Shown here: positions 17,427 through 24,621 of the stretch, piece after piece
Layout: the number at the start of each line of letters is the position of its first letter
How positions within the stretch are numbered: the stretch's first letter is position 1
Assembly (NCBI RefSeq): GCF_004345365.1
Contig: NZ_SLVF01000009.1
Coordinates: 186,001-250,000 of the forward strand
Source: Kribbella sp. VKM Ac-2568
GTDB taxonomy: Bacteria; Actinomycetota; Actinomycetes; Propionibacteriales; Kribbellaceae
Direction of reading: 5' to 3'
DNA: 64,000 nt
Notes under the pieces: generated by a model
The model's input: the letters and a program-made list of their open reading frames with translations, nothing else
Databases searched by the model: none
What the model was told of the DNA's origin: nothing
Made by a program: the position numbers and the translations under genes

Positions 17427-18188
17427 TCAGCTGATCTGGCGCCGGTAGACCCGGATGGCGAGGACGTAGCCGAGAACGAGGATGCCGAGGCACCAGGCAA
17501 GTGCGGCCCAGATGTCGTTGCCGACCGGTTGCTGTGCGAACAGATCCTGGATGGTGTTGACGATCGACGTGACCGGCTGGTTCTCGGCGAAGGCGCGGAC
17601 GGGACCCGGCATGGTGTCCGTGGGGACGAACGCCGAACTGATGAACGGCAGGAAGATCAGCGGGTAGGAGAAGCCGGCGGCACCGTCCACAGACTTCGCT
17701 GACAGGCCGGCGAGGACTGCGATCCAAGTGAGTGCCAGGGTGAACAGTGCCAGGATTCCGGCAACAGCCAGCCATGCCAGTAGGCCAGCCGATGTGCGGA
17801 ATCCCATCACGAGGCCTACCAGCACGATGATCACGACCGAGAGCCCGTTGGCAACCAGCGAGGTCAGAACATGGGCCCACAGCACGGACGATCGTGCGAT
17901 CGGCATGGAGTGGAACCGCTCGAAGATGCCGCTCTTCATATCGGTGAACAACCGAACGGCGGTGTACGCGATGCCCGACGCGATCGCGATCAGCATGATT
18001 CCCGGCAGCAGGTAATTGACGTAGTTGTCGGTACCTGTCTCGATTGCCCCGCCGAGCACGTAGACGAACAGCAGCATCATGGCGATCGGCGTGATCGCGG
18101 TCGTGATGATCGTGTCGACGCTACGGAAGATGTGACGCATGGAGCGGCCCGTCAGGACGGCCGTGTCTCCGAAGAAGTATGTGCTCAT
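17427..18188 (-). CDS. ABC-2 type transporter permease (DrrB-like)
   Basis: 253 residues with about six transmembrane helices. The N-terminal segment MRHIFRSVDTIITTAITPIA and the middle SGIAYTAVRLFTDMKSGIFE match the DrrB/ABC-2 permease family. The ATG overlaps the TGA of the ATPase gene (ATGA), so translation is coupled. With the ATPase it should form an exporter for a drug-like or lipid substrate; the actual substrate cannot be told. Confidence 0.9.
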   Translation of the reverse strand: MSTYFFGDTAVLTGRSMRHIFRSVDTIITTAITPIAMMLLFVYVLGGAIETGTDNYVNYLLPGIMLIAIASGIAYTAVRLFTDMKSGIFERFHSMPIARSSVLWAHVLTSLVANGLSVVIIVLVGLVMGFRTSAGLLAWLAVAGILALFTLALTWIAVLAGLSAKSVDGAAGFSYPLIFLPFISSAFVPTDTMPGPVRAFAENQPVTSIVNTIQDLFAQQPVGNDIWAALAWCLGILVLGYVLAIRVYRRQIS

Positions 18189-19003
18189 GACAGGTCCTTA
18201 CTTGACTCGGCCTTGTTGTCGTTGCCCACCAGCGCGAGGAAGATCTCCTCCAGGGTCGGCTGCTTCTCGACGTACTCGACCTTCGCTGGGGGCAGGAGTT
18301 GCTTCAGCTCGCCGAGGGTGCCGTTCGCGATGATCCGGCCCTCGTGGAGGATGGCGATCCGCTCAGCGAGTTGCTCAGCCTCGTCGAGGTACTGCGTAGT
18401 GAGCAGAACGGTGGTCCCCCGGTTGGCGAGCTCCTGGATGACCTGCCACACCTCGATGCGTGCTTCGGGGTCGAGCCCCGTGGTCGGCTCGTCGAGGAAG
18501 ATCACCTTCGGCTCCCCGATCAGGCTCATGGAGATGTCCAGGCGACGGCGCATGCCTCCTGAATACGTCGACACCTTTCGCGAACCCGCCTCGGTGAGGT
18601 TGAAGCGTGCGAGCAGGTCATCCGCGATCTTGCCCGGGTCCTTGAGGTGCCGCAGCTTGGCCACCAGCACCAGGTTCTCCCGGCCGGAGAGGATCTCGTC
18701 GACCGCGGCGAATTGTCCGGTCAGACTGATGGACTCCCGAACTCGGAGCGCGTCCGTCGTGACGTCGAATCCATTGACGGTCGCTGTGCCGGCGTCTGAT
18801 CTCAGCAGCGTGGACAGGATTCTGACCATCGTGGTCTTTCCTGCGCCGTTCGAGCCGAGAAGCGCGAAGATGCTGCCCGGCGCCACCTCGAAGTCCACTC
18901 CCCGCAGGACGTGCAACTCCTTGTAGGACTTCTCTATACCCTGCACCCGGATCGCAGGTTCGCGGTCCCGCGTTCCTGATTCTGTGTTCGCTGAACTTGT
19001 CAT
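18185..19003 (-). CDS. ABC transporter ATP-binding protein (DrrA-like)
   Basis: 272 residues. Walker A is GSNGAGKTT, the signature is YSGGMRRRLDIS and Walker B is VIFLDEPTTGLD, with the switch region TTQYLDEAEQLA. The C-terminal extension ending in EEIFLALVG is typical of daunorubicin-resistance-type ATPases. The start at MTSSANTESG is preferred over an upstream in-frame start because homology begins shortly after it. First gene of the ABC-DUF4097 operon. Confidence 0.92.
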   Translation of the reverse strand: MTSSANTESGTRDREPAIRVQGIEKSYKELHVLRGVDFEVAPGSIFALLGSNGAGKTTMVRILSTLLRSDAGTATVNGFDVTTDALRVRESISLTGQFAAVDEILSGRENLVLVAKLRHLKDPGKIADDLLARFNLTEAGSRKVSTYSGGMRRRLDISMSLIGEPKVIFLDEPTTGLDPEARIEVWQVIQELANRGTTVLLTTQYLDEAEQLAERIAILHEGRIIANGTLGELKQLLPPAKVEYVEKQPTLEEIFLALVGNDNKAESSKDLS

Positions 19004-19026
19004 GTGACAACCATCGGCGCCCGGCC

Positions 19027-19066
19027 TGACACACCCCAGCCACGCCCCTGACACGCCCACTGACAC
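19027..19066. repeat. Three TGACAC direct repeats upstream of the ABC operon
   Basis: TGACAC occurs at 19027, 19049 and 19061, 24-64 bases before the ATPase start (GTGTCA on the coding strand). This is a plausible regulator-binding array. Confidence 0.4.
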
Positions 19067-19177
19067 GGCCTTCCACCTCGTTGCGCCAGGCCAGGACACC
19101 GCGCAGAGCTGCGTGGAGCAGTTGCTCGTAGTACAGGCAAAGGCCGGGCTCCCGAGGTAGGAGACCGGCTCTTCGTG

Positions 19178-19196
19178 GGTGGAGCTCAGGGGTTCG
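19178..19196 (-). repeat. Short remnant of tRNA-Ala 3' end (outermost att)
   Basis: GGTGGAGCTCAGGGGTTCG matches the tRNA-Ala acceptor/T-arm strand with one substitution and one missing base. A hairpin like the tRNA terminator lies directly before it (around 19141-19170), as at the other copies. Confidence 0.45.
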
Positions 19197-19244
19197 CGGC
19201 ACTCTAGACGAGGCGTCGTCGGGGCGGAGCCGGGAAGTTAATTC

Positions 19245-19268
19245 AAACGCCTTTCGGGGCGCTTTTGT
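19245..19268. terminator. Weak terminator-like hairpin
   Basis: ACGCC-TTTCG-GGGCGC followed by TTTTG on the plus strand and by a T-rich stretch on the minus strand. The stem is short and imperfect. Confidence 0.35.
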
Positions 19269-19281
19269 TAGGATGAGCCCT

Positions 19282-19773
19282 ATGGCGAAGAGAAATTACC
19301 TTGTCGAAGGCGGTTCGGGCACAGGCAAGAGTTCAGTATTTCGCGAGCTCCGAAGGCGCGGTTACAAAGCCATTGACGGTGATAATGAACTTGCTTATCA
19401 GGGCGACCCTGAAACGGGGAAACGAACCGAAGGCGTTAGTAGTCATGAGCATCACATATGGGATGTTGACAGAGTCAGAGAAATAGCAGCGAGCAAAGCG
19501 GATGAGATTGCTGTCTTCTGTGGCGGTTCAAGGAACTTCAATAAATTCTTGGACATATTCGACAAAGTAATCGTGCTGGACGTGGATACCGAAACACTCA
19601 AGCAGAGACTGGCTGGTCGTACTGCCGATGACTGGGGCGGGAATGAAGCGGAAAAGGAAAAGATACTTCGTCTTCATGCCACTAAAGAAGGTATACCCAA
19701 GGGCATGGTTATCGATACCGCACGTCCACTCGATGAAGTTGTTGACGCTATAGTCAAATGTATTGAAGCTTAG
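19282..19773 (+). CDS. P-loop kinase/ATPase of foreign composition
   Basis: 163 residues. A Walker A motif EGGSGTGKSS lies at about residues 8-17, followed by a DGDNELAY segment where small-molecule kinases bind substrate, and VIVLDVDTETLKQRLAGR, which resembles the adenine-binding and lid part of NMP-kinase-like folds. The product is probably a small-molecule kinase of unknown substrate. Base use is clearly unlike its neighbours: AGA, ATA, AAT and GAA codons are common and GC content is visibly lower, a sign of recent transfer. ATG at 19282 is preceded by AGGATGAG; an ATG three codons upstream is the alternative. It lies at the left edge of the tRNA-Ala island. Confidence 0.8.
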   Translation: MAKRNYLVEGGSGTGKSSVFRELRRRGYKAIDGDNELAYQGDPETGKRTEGVSSHEHHIWDVDRVREIAASKADEIAVFCGGSRNFNKFLDIFDKVIVLDVDTETLKQRLAGRTADDWGGNEAEKEKILRLHATKEGIPKGMVIDTARPLDEVVDAIVKCIEA

Positions 19774-19787
19774 TTCTGACTTCCTCC

Positions 19788-19922
19788 ACCACTGTCGCCG
19801 GCCTGCGAGCCCACGGCGCGGAACTCGTTGGAGAGGTGGCGCAATACCAGAACAGCTACCGGCTCTGCTACGTCCGCGGCCCCGAGGGGATCATCGTCGC
19901 GCTGGCCGAGCAGCTCAGCTGA
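19788..19922 (+). pseudogene. VOC protein C-terminal relic
   Basis: The frame reads TVAGLRAHGAELVGEVAQYQ, NSYRLCYVRGPEG and IIVALAEQLS, then stops at 19922. This is the last helix and strand of a glyoxalase/VOC domain. The N-terminal half is absent; the kinase gene ends just before. It is a close relative of the relic at 13071-13274. Confidence 0.75.
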
Positions 19923-20117
19923 CACCCCGTCGCGGCCGAAATCTCCCGGTGGGATGTCGAGAACCCGCTCGCGGCTCCGTCCCCGGAGTGAACACGGCCA
20001 CAGTGCGCCGTACGCGTAAGGAGAACATGATGGCCAAGTACCTGGCTGGAGGTTCGGCCGTTTCTGGCCGAGTCGCCCACGGTCACCGAGTGAACGAGCC
20101 GTTGCTTGCTCAGTGAG

Positions 20118-20249
20118 AGCGGGTTGGACATTGAGACGATCTCGCTGCTGGTCGGTCACAAGAGCACTCAGGTGACGAAGACCGTCCACCGCCACCAGCC
20201 TCGGCCTGTGCTCGCGGAGAGGGCCGAGGCGTTGGGCGGTGGAGCTTAG
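20118..20249 (+). pseudogene. Tyrosine integrase C-terminal relic 1
   Basis: The frame reads SGLDIETISLLVGHKSTQVT, KTVHRHQPRPVLAERAEALG and stops at 20249. GLDIETISLLVGHKSTQVT is the region around the second catalytic histidine of tyrosine recombinases. The residue before RHQ, where the nucleophilic tyrosine belongs (VYRH), is histidine (VHRH), so even this part would be inactive. The stop codon lies within the att copy that starts at 20238. Confidence 0.8.
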
Positions 20250-20276
20250 GGGATCCGATCCCTGACCTCTTCCATG
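20238..20276 (-). repeat. Degenerate copy of tRNA-Ala 3' half (att)
   Basis: GGTGGAGCTTAGGGGAT and CCCTGACCTCTTCCATG are retained, with two small changes in the T-loop (TCCGATC instead of TCGAACC). Same orientation as the intact tRNA gene 6.8 kb to the right. Confidence 0.75.
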
Positions 20277-20341
20277 TCTCATGGGTACCGACCAGGCGTG
20301 GTCACCGCTGTTTTGTCACGGATTTTGCTCTCCGACGGGAC

Positions 20342-20728
20342 TCAAGGACGCCGATTTCGGTCAGCGCTTGGTCGTCGTGCCCGTTTGTCCTTCGAGGTCT
20401 CGGCCATCGATCGTCTGGCAACGGTCAGTCCAGCGAAAGCCGCGACCAATCCCGCCACCGATGACACCAGGCCGGCGACCGCCCCTATGACGTCGGTGAC
20501 ACCAGAGTCTTCGGGGATTACCGGTTGCGGTGGTGGCGTTTCCGGTTCTTCGCATGCCGTGCCCGTGCATGATGGTGTCGGTGACGCCGAGTGTGTTGAT
20601 GATGGTTCCGGTGACGGCAGAGGCGGCCGCTCAACGCTCAGAAAGACCAGCCACAGCGTGACAATCCCAACTGCCAGCAGCACCAAGCCACCCGCTAGCA
20701 GGCTGAACCCGCGCAGCGTCCCCCTCAC
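20342..20728 (-). CDS. Small two-helix membrane protein, unknown
   Basis: About 128 residues from GTG at 20728. A first helix FSLLAGGLVLLAVGIVTLWL is followed by a proline/serine-rich linker with two cysteines (TPSCTGTACEEPE), then a second helix VTDVIGAVAGLVSSVAGLVA and a basic tail. The open frame extends 29 codons further to a TTG, without a ribosome binding site. I recognise no family. It is within the tRNA-Ala island. Confidence 0.45.
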   Translation of the reverse strand: MRGTLRGFSLLAGGLVLLAVGIVTLWLVFLSVERPPLPSPEPSSTHSASPTPSCTGTACEEPETPPPQPVIPEDSGVTDVIGAVAGLVSSVAGLVAAFAGLTVARRSMAETSKDKRARRPSADRNRRP

Positions 20729-20992
20729 CCGCCCAGCGTAGTACTCCAGTCGCAGCAGGTGCAGGGTTCGAACCCTTGCGTGAGCACAAGCGGACAGATT
20801 TACAGACCGGGCCAAGACCTGCTCTGACCTGCGAGGTCAGGGGTCGGCTGGCGCGATTGACAGGCCATCAGCCTCCCGCCGCGGCGCCGTCCGCACCTCA
20901 CCGAGGAACGGGAACTCGGCGATGCTGTGATGCACGCGCCGTCGCGCACGCCTTCGCCGTTCAAGAACAGATGAACCATGCCCCACTGTGAG

Positions 20993-21024
20993 GGAGCCCG
21001 GAGCGCTCACGCACTCCGGGCTCC
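20993..21024. terminator. Perfect 11-bp hairpin
   Basis: GGAGCCCGGAG and CTCCGGGCTCC are exact inverted repeats with a 10-base loop. It lies 45 bases beyond the stop of the leftward prealbumin-like pseudogene, so it is likely that gene's terminator. Confidence 0.7.
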
Positions 21025-21068
21025 TTGGGCTCCACCCGTCTGGAGGGACGTCCGGGCAGAGCTTTCTG

Positions 21069-21765
21069 CTACGGGTCGATCACGATCGTGCAGGTGTAGG
21101 TACCCGGCTGGAGGTTGGTCGCCGAGGCCGACCCGTCACCGTTCGCACCGGTGGTGCCGCTAGCCACGGTCCCACCGCCAGGTGCGGTGCAGACGATCGT
21201 CGACGCCGTACCGCCATTGATCTGCGAGTTGACCGAGACAGACAGGTCGGTGAGCGGAGTGTTGCTGAAGCTGACGGTCTCACCGAGGTACGGCGAGCCG
21301 GAGCAAGTCGCCACGTTGTCGACCACAACCGTCTTCGTGAGAGGCCCGTCGGCCACGTAGCCTGCCGGCAGTGTCTCGGTCACTGAGTAGCTCCCGAACT
21401 GCAGGTTGTCGAAGCATGTCTGACCGTTGGCGTCGGTGGTCTGAGTAACCCCGTTCACGGTGAACGCGACACCTGCATGCGGATGCGATCCAGGTCCATC
21501 GGCCGCGTGCTTCCTCGTCTTGGTGACCTTGATCGCGCCGCAGGTCGCGAGGTTGAGCGGCGTAGGAGCGATGAAGTCCTTCAGCGCCGATCCCGCGTCG
21601 TCCACCTTCAGGTTCGCGTCGGTGTCGATCTCGAAGTTGCTGCCCGGCAGACTGACCTCGGGATGCGAGGCCAGCGCTGGAGACGCGATCAGGGCGCTTG
21701 CCACCAGCAACAGCCCCGCGGCCCCGATCAACGGCCGCCGCGTCCTTGCCGTACAACGGTTTCAT
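21069..21765 (-). pseudogene. Secreted prealbumin-like-fold protein, frameshifted and shortened
   Basis: The main frame (to 21731) encodes LIGAAGLLLVASALIASPAL as a signal peptide, SHPEVSLPGSNFEIDTDAN, and then two SpaA/prealbumin-like beta modules (AIKVTKTRKHAADG to TETLPAGYVADGPL, and a second to the end). It has no normal start codon. An ATG at 21765 would give MKPLYGK and then TRRPLIGAAG if one base near 21744 were removed, so a one-base insertion has cut off the start. The jump from NLKVDDAG to ALKDFIAPTPL also looks like an internal deletion of the usual long middle region. Confidence 0.65.
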
Positions 21766-21846
21766 CACGGCTACTACCACGGCTCGGCCGACCACGTGGC
21801 GTGTTTCGATCGTGTGTGCGGATGGGGCATCGGCGGAGGCCTGAGC

Positions 21847-21891
21847 GTTGTGGTGATCACTGGAGCCAGTGCCGGAATCGGACGGTCTTGT
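21847..21891 (+). pseudogene. Short-chain dehydrogenase N-terminal fragment
   Basis: Fifteen codons read VVVITGASAGIGRSC, the first strand and TGxxxGIG dinucleotide-binding loop of an SDR enzyme. The frame then runs straight into an integrase fragment, so nothing else of the dehydrogenase remains. The fragment is short, but the motif is specific. Confidence 0.5.
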
Positions 21892-22060
21892 GTCCCGGCG
21901 GACTGGACGCCCCGCGAGCTGCGGCACAGCTTCGTCTCGCTGCTCTCAAGCAGCGGAGTACCGATCGAAGACATATCGCGCCTGGTCGGCCACGTGAGCA
22001 CCAACGTCACGGAGAAGGTCTATCGGCACGAGCTGCGGCCGGTGATGAGGAGAGGGGTCG
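21892..22060 (+). pseudogene. Tyrosine integrase C-terminal relic 2
   Basis: DWTPRELRHSFVSLLSSSGV, PIEDISRLVGHVSTNVTEKV and YRHELRPV carry the catalytic Arg-His pair (RHSF), the second His (GHVST) and the nucleophile region (VYRH) of a tyrosine recombinase. The N-terminal three quarters are missing. 93 of 98 bases at 21901-21998 match relic 3 at 25593-25690. Confidence 0.8.
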
Positions 22061-22145
22061 CGAGGTCGAGAGCGGCGAGACGCTCGGGGTCGGCGGCGAG
22101 TGACTCGGGCAGGGAATGGTCGGCCACTGAGTCGGCCAGCCAGAG

Positions 22146-22853
22146 TCAATCGTCACGCGCCGTCGCCATCGCTGATGCGTAGCCCCGTAGTCCGTCAAGG
22201 TCGGTCACCACGATCTGGCGCCGGCGGGTTGCGATCAGCCCTTTGGTCCGCAACGTGCTGAGTCCACGAACGGCAGAGTCGCGCGAAGTGGACATCAGGC
22301 TGGCCAACTCCTCCTGAGTCAGATGGATGCTGATATCGATCACTGATCCGTCGGATGCGCCGTAGCTCTCCACCAGCTCGACCAGGAAACTGGCGAGGCT
22401 GCGCGAGACTCCCATCGAAGCTGAGGCCTCGCGACGGCGATCCGCCGCCCGCAACCGGCTGATGATGACACGCACCATCACCAGCAACATCCGCGGATGC
22501 GTCTCGAGGGACGCCATGAACTCGTCGCCCGGGATCACGCGGCACTCGACGGGCAGTACAGCGACATTGCCCGCTGACCGTTGCGGCCTTCCTTCGATCA
22601 CCTCGAACTCGCCGAGAAGGTCGCCCGCCCCCAGGACGGCCAGCACGATCTCGCGACCATCCGGCGTGTCCAGGGTGACCTTGACCAGACCCGAAAGAGT
22701 GAGGAAGACGGTGTCGCTGTGGTCACCCTGGACGATGATCCTCGCTCCTTGGCGGAAGCGTTTCGGATGACCGAGCCGAAGCAGGAATGCTCGGTCAGCC
22801 GGTTCGAGCCTGCCGAGAAACGAGCGGTGGTCCACCACCTCCCCGCTTGCCAT
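22146..22853 (-). CDS. Crp/Fnr family transcriptional regulator
   Basis: 235 residues. The N-terminal cyclic-nucleotide-binding beta roll contains GARIIVQGDHSDTVFLTLSG and GREIVLAVLGAGDLLGEFEV, followed by a dimerisation helix. A winged helix-turn-helix ends the protein (HLTQEELASLMSTSRDSAVR, then LSTLRTKGLIATRRRQIVV). The RxS phosphate-binding motif of true CRP is not obvious, so the ligand is unknown. No Fe-S cysteine cluster like that of Fnr is seen. It is intact and sits among broken genes in the island. Confidence 0.9.
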   Translation of the reverse strand: MASGEVVDHRSFLGRLEPADRAFLLRLGHPKRFRQGARIIVQGDHSDTVFLTLSGLVKVTLDTPDGREIVLAVLGAGDLLGEFEVIEGRPQRSAGNVAVLPVECRVIPGDEFMASLETHPRMLLVMVRVIISRLRAADRRREASASMGVSRSLASFLVELVESYGASDGSVIDISIHLTQEELASLMSTSRDSAVRGLSTLRTKGLIATRRRQIVVTDLDGLRGYASAMATARDD

Positions 22854-22996
22854 CCATCCAGCCTAGTGCCGCAGATGCCCCGTTCGCTGTGCCTCATTTG
22901 AGGCGGACGCGGCCCGTCGCCGGAAGCATCCTGGATGGGTAGTTCCCGCCGGTCCGCCTTGTAGACCGGATCCGTCTTGTAGAGAAGGTGAGAATC

Positions 22997-23287
22997 ATGA
23001 ATCGGAAGCCACACTCCATCTGGCGAACGACCACCGCGGCAGTGTCGGCGGTTCTCCTCAGTGCAGCCCTGCCGATCGCGCCCGTCGCTGCAGACGCTCA
23101 ACCCGAGGACCGCGGACAGGGACCCCGGTCTGCCGCCCCTGGATCCGGCCCCGCCGTCTATGTCCTCGACGGCCGGGTTGTCGCCATCAGGCGGGATCCG
23201 TTGCCTTCGGGGGCGTACGGGGGCCAAGGCGTCGACTATTCACCTGACATGACGGCTTGGATTCTCGGTCCCCCATGCGGCCGATGA
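22997..23287 (+). CDS. Small secreted protein, possibly truncated
   Basis: 96 residues from ATG at 22997 (AGAAGG eight bases upstream). The N-terminus MNRKPHSIWRTTTAAVSAVL, a hydrophobic core and VAADAQ form a signal peptide. The mature part is short, with VYVLDGRVVAIRRDPL and a GVDYSPDMTAWILGPP end. I recognise no family. The abrupt end, next to a broken hydrolase, suggests the C-terminus may have been lost. Confidence 0.5.
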   Translation: MNRKPHSIWRTTTAAVSAVLLSAALPIAPVAADAQPEDRGQGPRSAAPGSGPAVYVLDGRVVAIRRDPLPSGAYGGQGVDYSPDMTAWILGPPCGR

Positions 23288-23317
23288 GCGACAAAGCGAC
23301 GCAACAGGGGGCGCGAC

Positions 23318-23505
23318 ATGACAACCCAGCACATCGAGGCGGACGGATCACCGATCCTGTTCATCCATGGGCTGGTCGCAAAACCATCTCTGCCGGCAGA
23401 AGCAGTACGAAAGTGCGCTCGCCGACGAATTTCGATTCGTTGCCTATGACCTCCGTGGTCACGGCATGTCCGAGGGACCGCTCGACAAGCCGGCCAGGAC
23501 CTTTG
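23318..23505 (+). pseudogene. Alpha/beta hydrolase N-terminal relic with frameshift
   Basis: From ATG at 23318 (AGGGGG upstream) the frame gives MTTQHIEADGSPILFIHG. One extra G near 23373 then shifts the sense into another frame, GWSQNHLCRQKQYESALADE, followed by FRFVAYDLRGHGMSEGPLD. Together these are the first strands, oxyanion HGW motif and DxRGHGxS of an alpha/beta hydrolase. The catalytic serine and the rest are gone, replaced by the next gene. Confidence 0.75.
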
Positions 23506-23540
23506 AGCCAATCGCGACCTCACTGCTGTTCACTGGTGTC

Positions 23541-24572
23541 GTGGTTGCGCAGGACCAGCGCCTGGGGATGGCGCACTTGACCGATGGCGGGCGGGTGGCC
23601 TATGCCCTGACAGGCAGCGGGCCGTTCCTGCTGGTTGCGCCGGGATGGCTCAGTCATCTCGAGCTCGGATGGGCCATCCCCGCCGAGCGCATGTTCCACG
23701 AGTCGCTGTCGTCGGGCCGCACGTTGGTGCGCTACGACCGCCCTGGTTGTGGCCTCTCGGACGCCTACGACGGCCCTCGCACGATGGCGCTCGAGCTTGC
23801 CACGATCGCCGCGGTGACCGAGGCGCTCGGCGTTACCCGCTGTGACGTCCTGGGCTGGTCGCTTGGGGCGGCGGTGGCCGCGCAGTGGGCCGCCGATCAC
23901 CCGGAGAAGGTTTCGCGTCTGGTGCTGTACGGCGGCTGGGCGACCGGTGCCGCCATCGGCGACGAGGACAGCAAGAGGCACATGCTCGGGCTGCTTGCCT
24001 CTCACTGGGGTCTGGGATCAGACCTGCTCACCGATCTCTTCGCACCCGAGGCTGATGCCGGCACCCGCCTCGCGCTCGCCCGCTACCAGCGCGCAGCCTC
24101 CTCGCCCGAGACAGCGGTCGCCTTGTTGCGTCTGGCTTACGGCCTGGACGTGCTTCCGAGCCTGGCGCGGGTGCAGGCACCGACACTGGTGCTGCACCGG
24201 AGCGGAGACCGAGCCGCTCCGTTCGACCAGAGCAGGGTGCTCGCCGACGCGATCCCGGGTGCCCAGCTCGTGGAGCTCGTGGGTCGCTCGCACCTTCCTG
24301 CCTTCGGGGATGTGGAGTCGCTGGTCGAACAGGTGCGACGCTTCCTCGGACTGCCACGGCTACGAAGGACCGTTCCGACGGGACTCACCGCCCGCCAGAC
24401 AGAAGTCGCGGCCCTCGTGGCGGACGGCCTCACGAACCGCCAGTTGGCCGACCGTCTGGGCATCACCGAACGATCCGCCGAGTCGCACCTCGAGCGGATC
24501 CGGCTGCGGCTCGGGTTCAGATCTCGTTCCCAAGTCGCAGCCTGGTACGTCGCGCGACACCCGCACAAGTGA
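23541..24572 (+). CDS. Alpha/beta hydrolase fused to a LuxR-type DNA-binding domain
   Basis: About 343 residues. The hydrolase domain carries RVAYALTGSGPFLLVAPGWL, RYDRPGCGLSD, the nucleophile elbow GWSLGAA and a late GRSHLPAF with the catalytic histidine. The last 60 residues are a LuxR helix-turn-helix (LTARQTEVAALVADGLTNRQ, LADRLGITERSAESHL). Such fusions are thought to sense a small ester or lactone-like ligand and regulate transcription. GTG at 23541 is my start; ATG at 23568 is possible. The upstream part of the open frame belongs to a broken hydrolase. Confidence 0.85.
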   Translation: MVAQDQRLGMAHLTDGGRVAYALTGSGPFLLVAPGWLSHLELGWAIPAERMFHESLSSGRTLVRYDRPGCGLSDAYDGPRTMALELATIAAVTEALGVTRCDVLGWSLGAAVAAQWAADHPEKVSRLVLYGGWATGAAIGDEDSKRHMLGLLASHWGLGSDLLTDLFAPEADAGTRLALARYQRAASSPETAVALLRLAYGLDVLPSLARVQAPTLVLHRSGDRAAPFDQSRVLADAIPGAQLVELVGRSHLPAFGDVESLVEQVRRFLGLPRLRRTVPTGLTARQTEVAALVADGLTNRQLADRLGITERSAESHLERIRLRLGFRSRSQVAAWYVARHPHK

Positions 24573-24621
24573 GGTAATTCCACGGCTGCGCCGGGGACGG
24601 CCACCCCCGCAGTATGGAGAC

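Noticed and set aside
20755..20790. tRNA T-arm-like palindrome AGGGTTCGAACCCT
   Set aside because: No acceptor, D-arm or anticodon arm can be built around it in either strand; probably chance or a very old tRNA fragment.
23842..24621. Long N-terminal extension of the MddA-like gene
   Set aside because: It is another frame of the hydrolase-LuxR gene; homology starts at the ATG at 24622.
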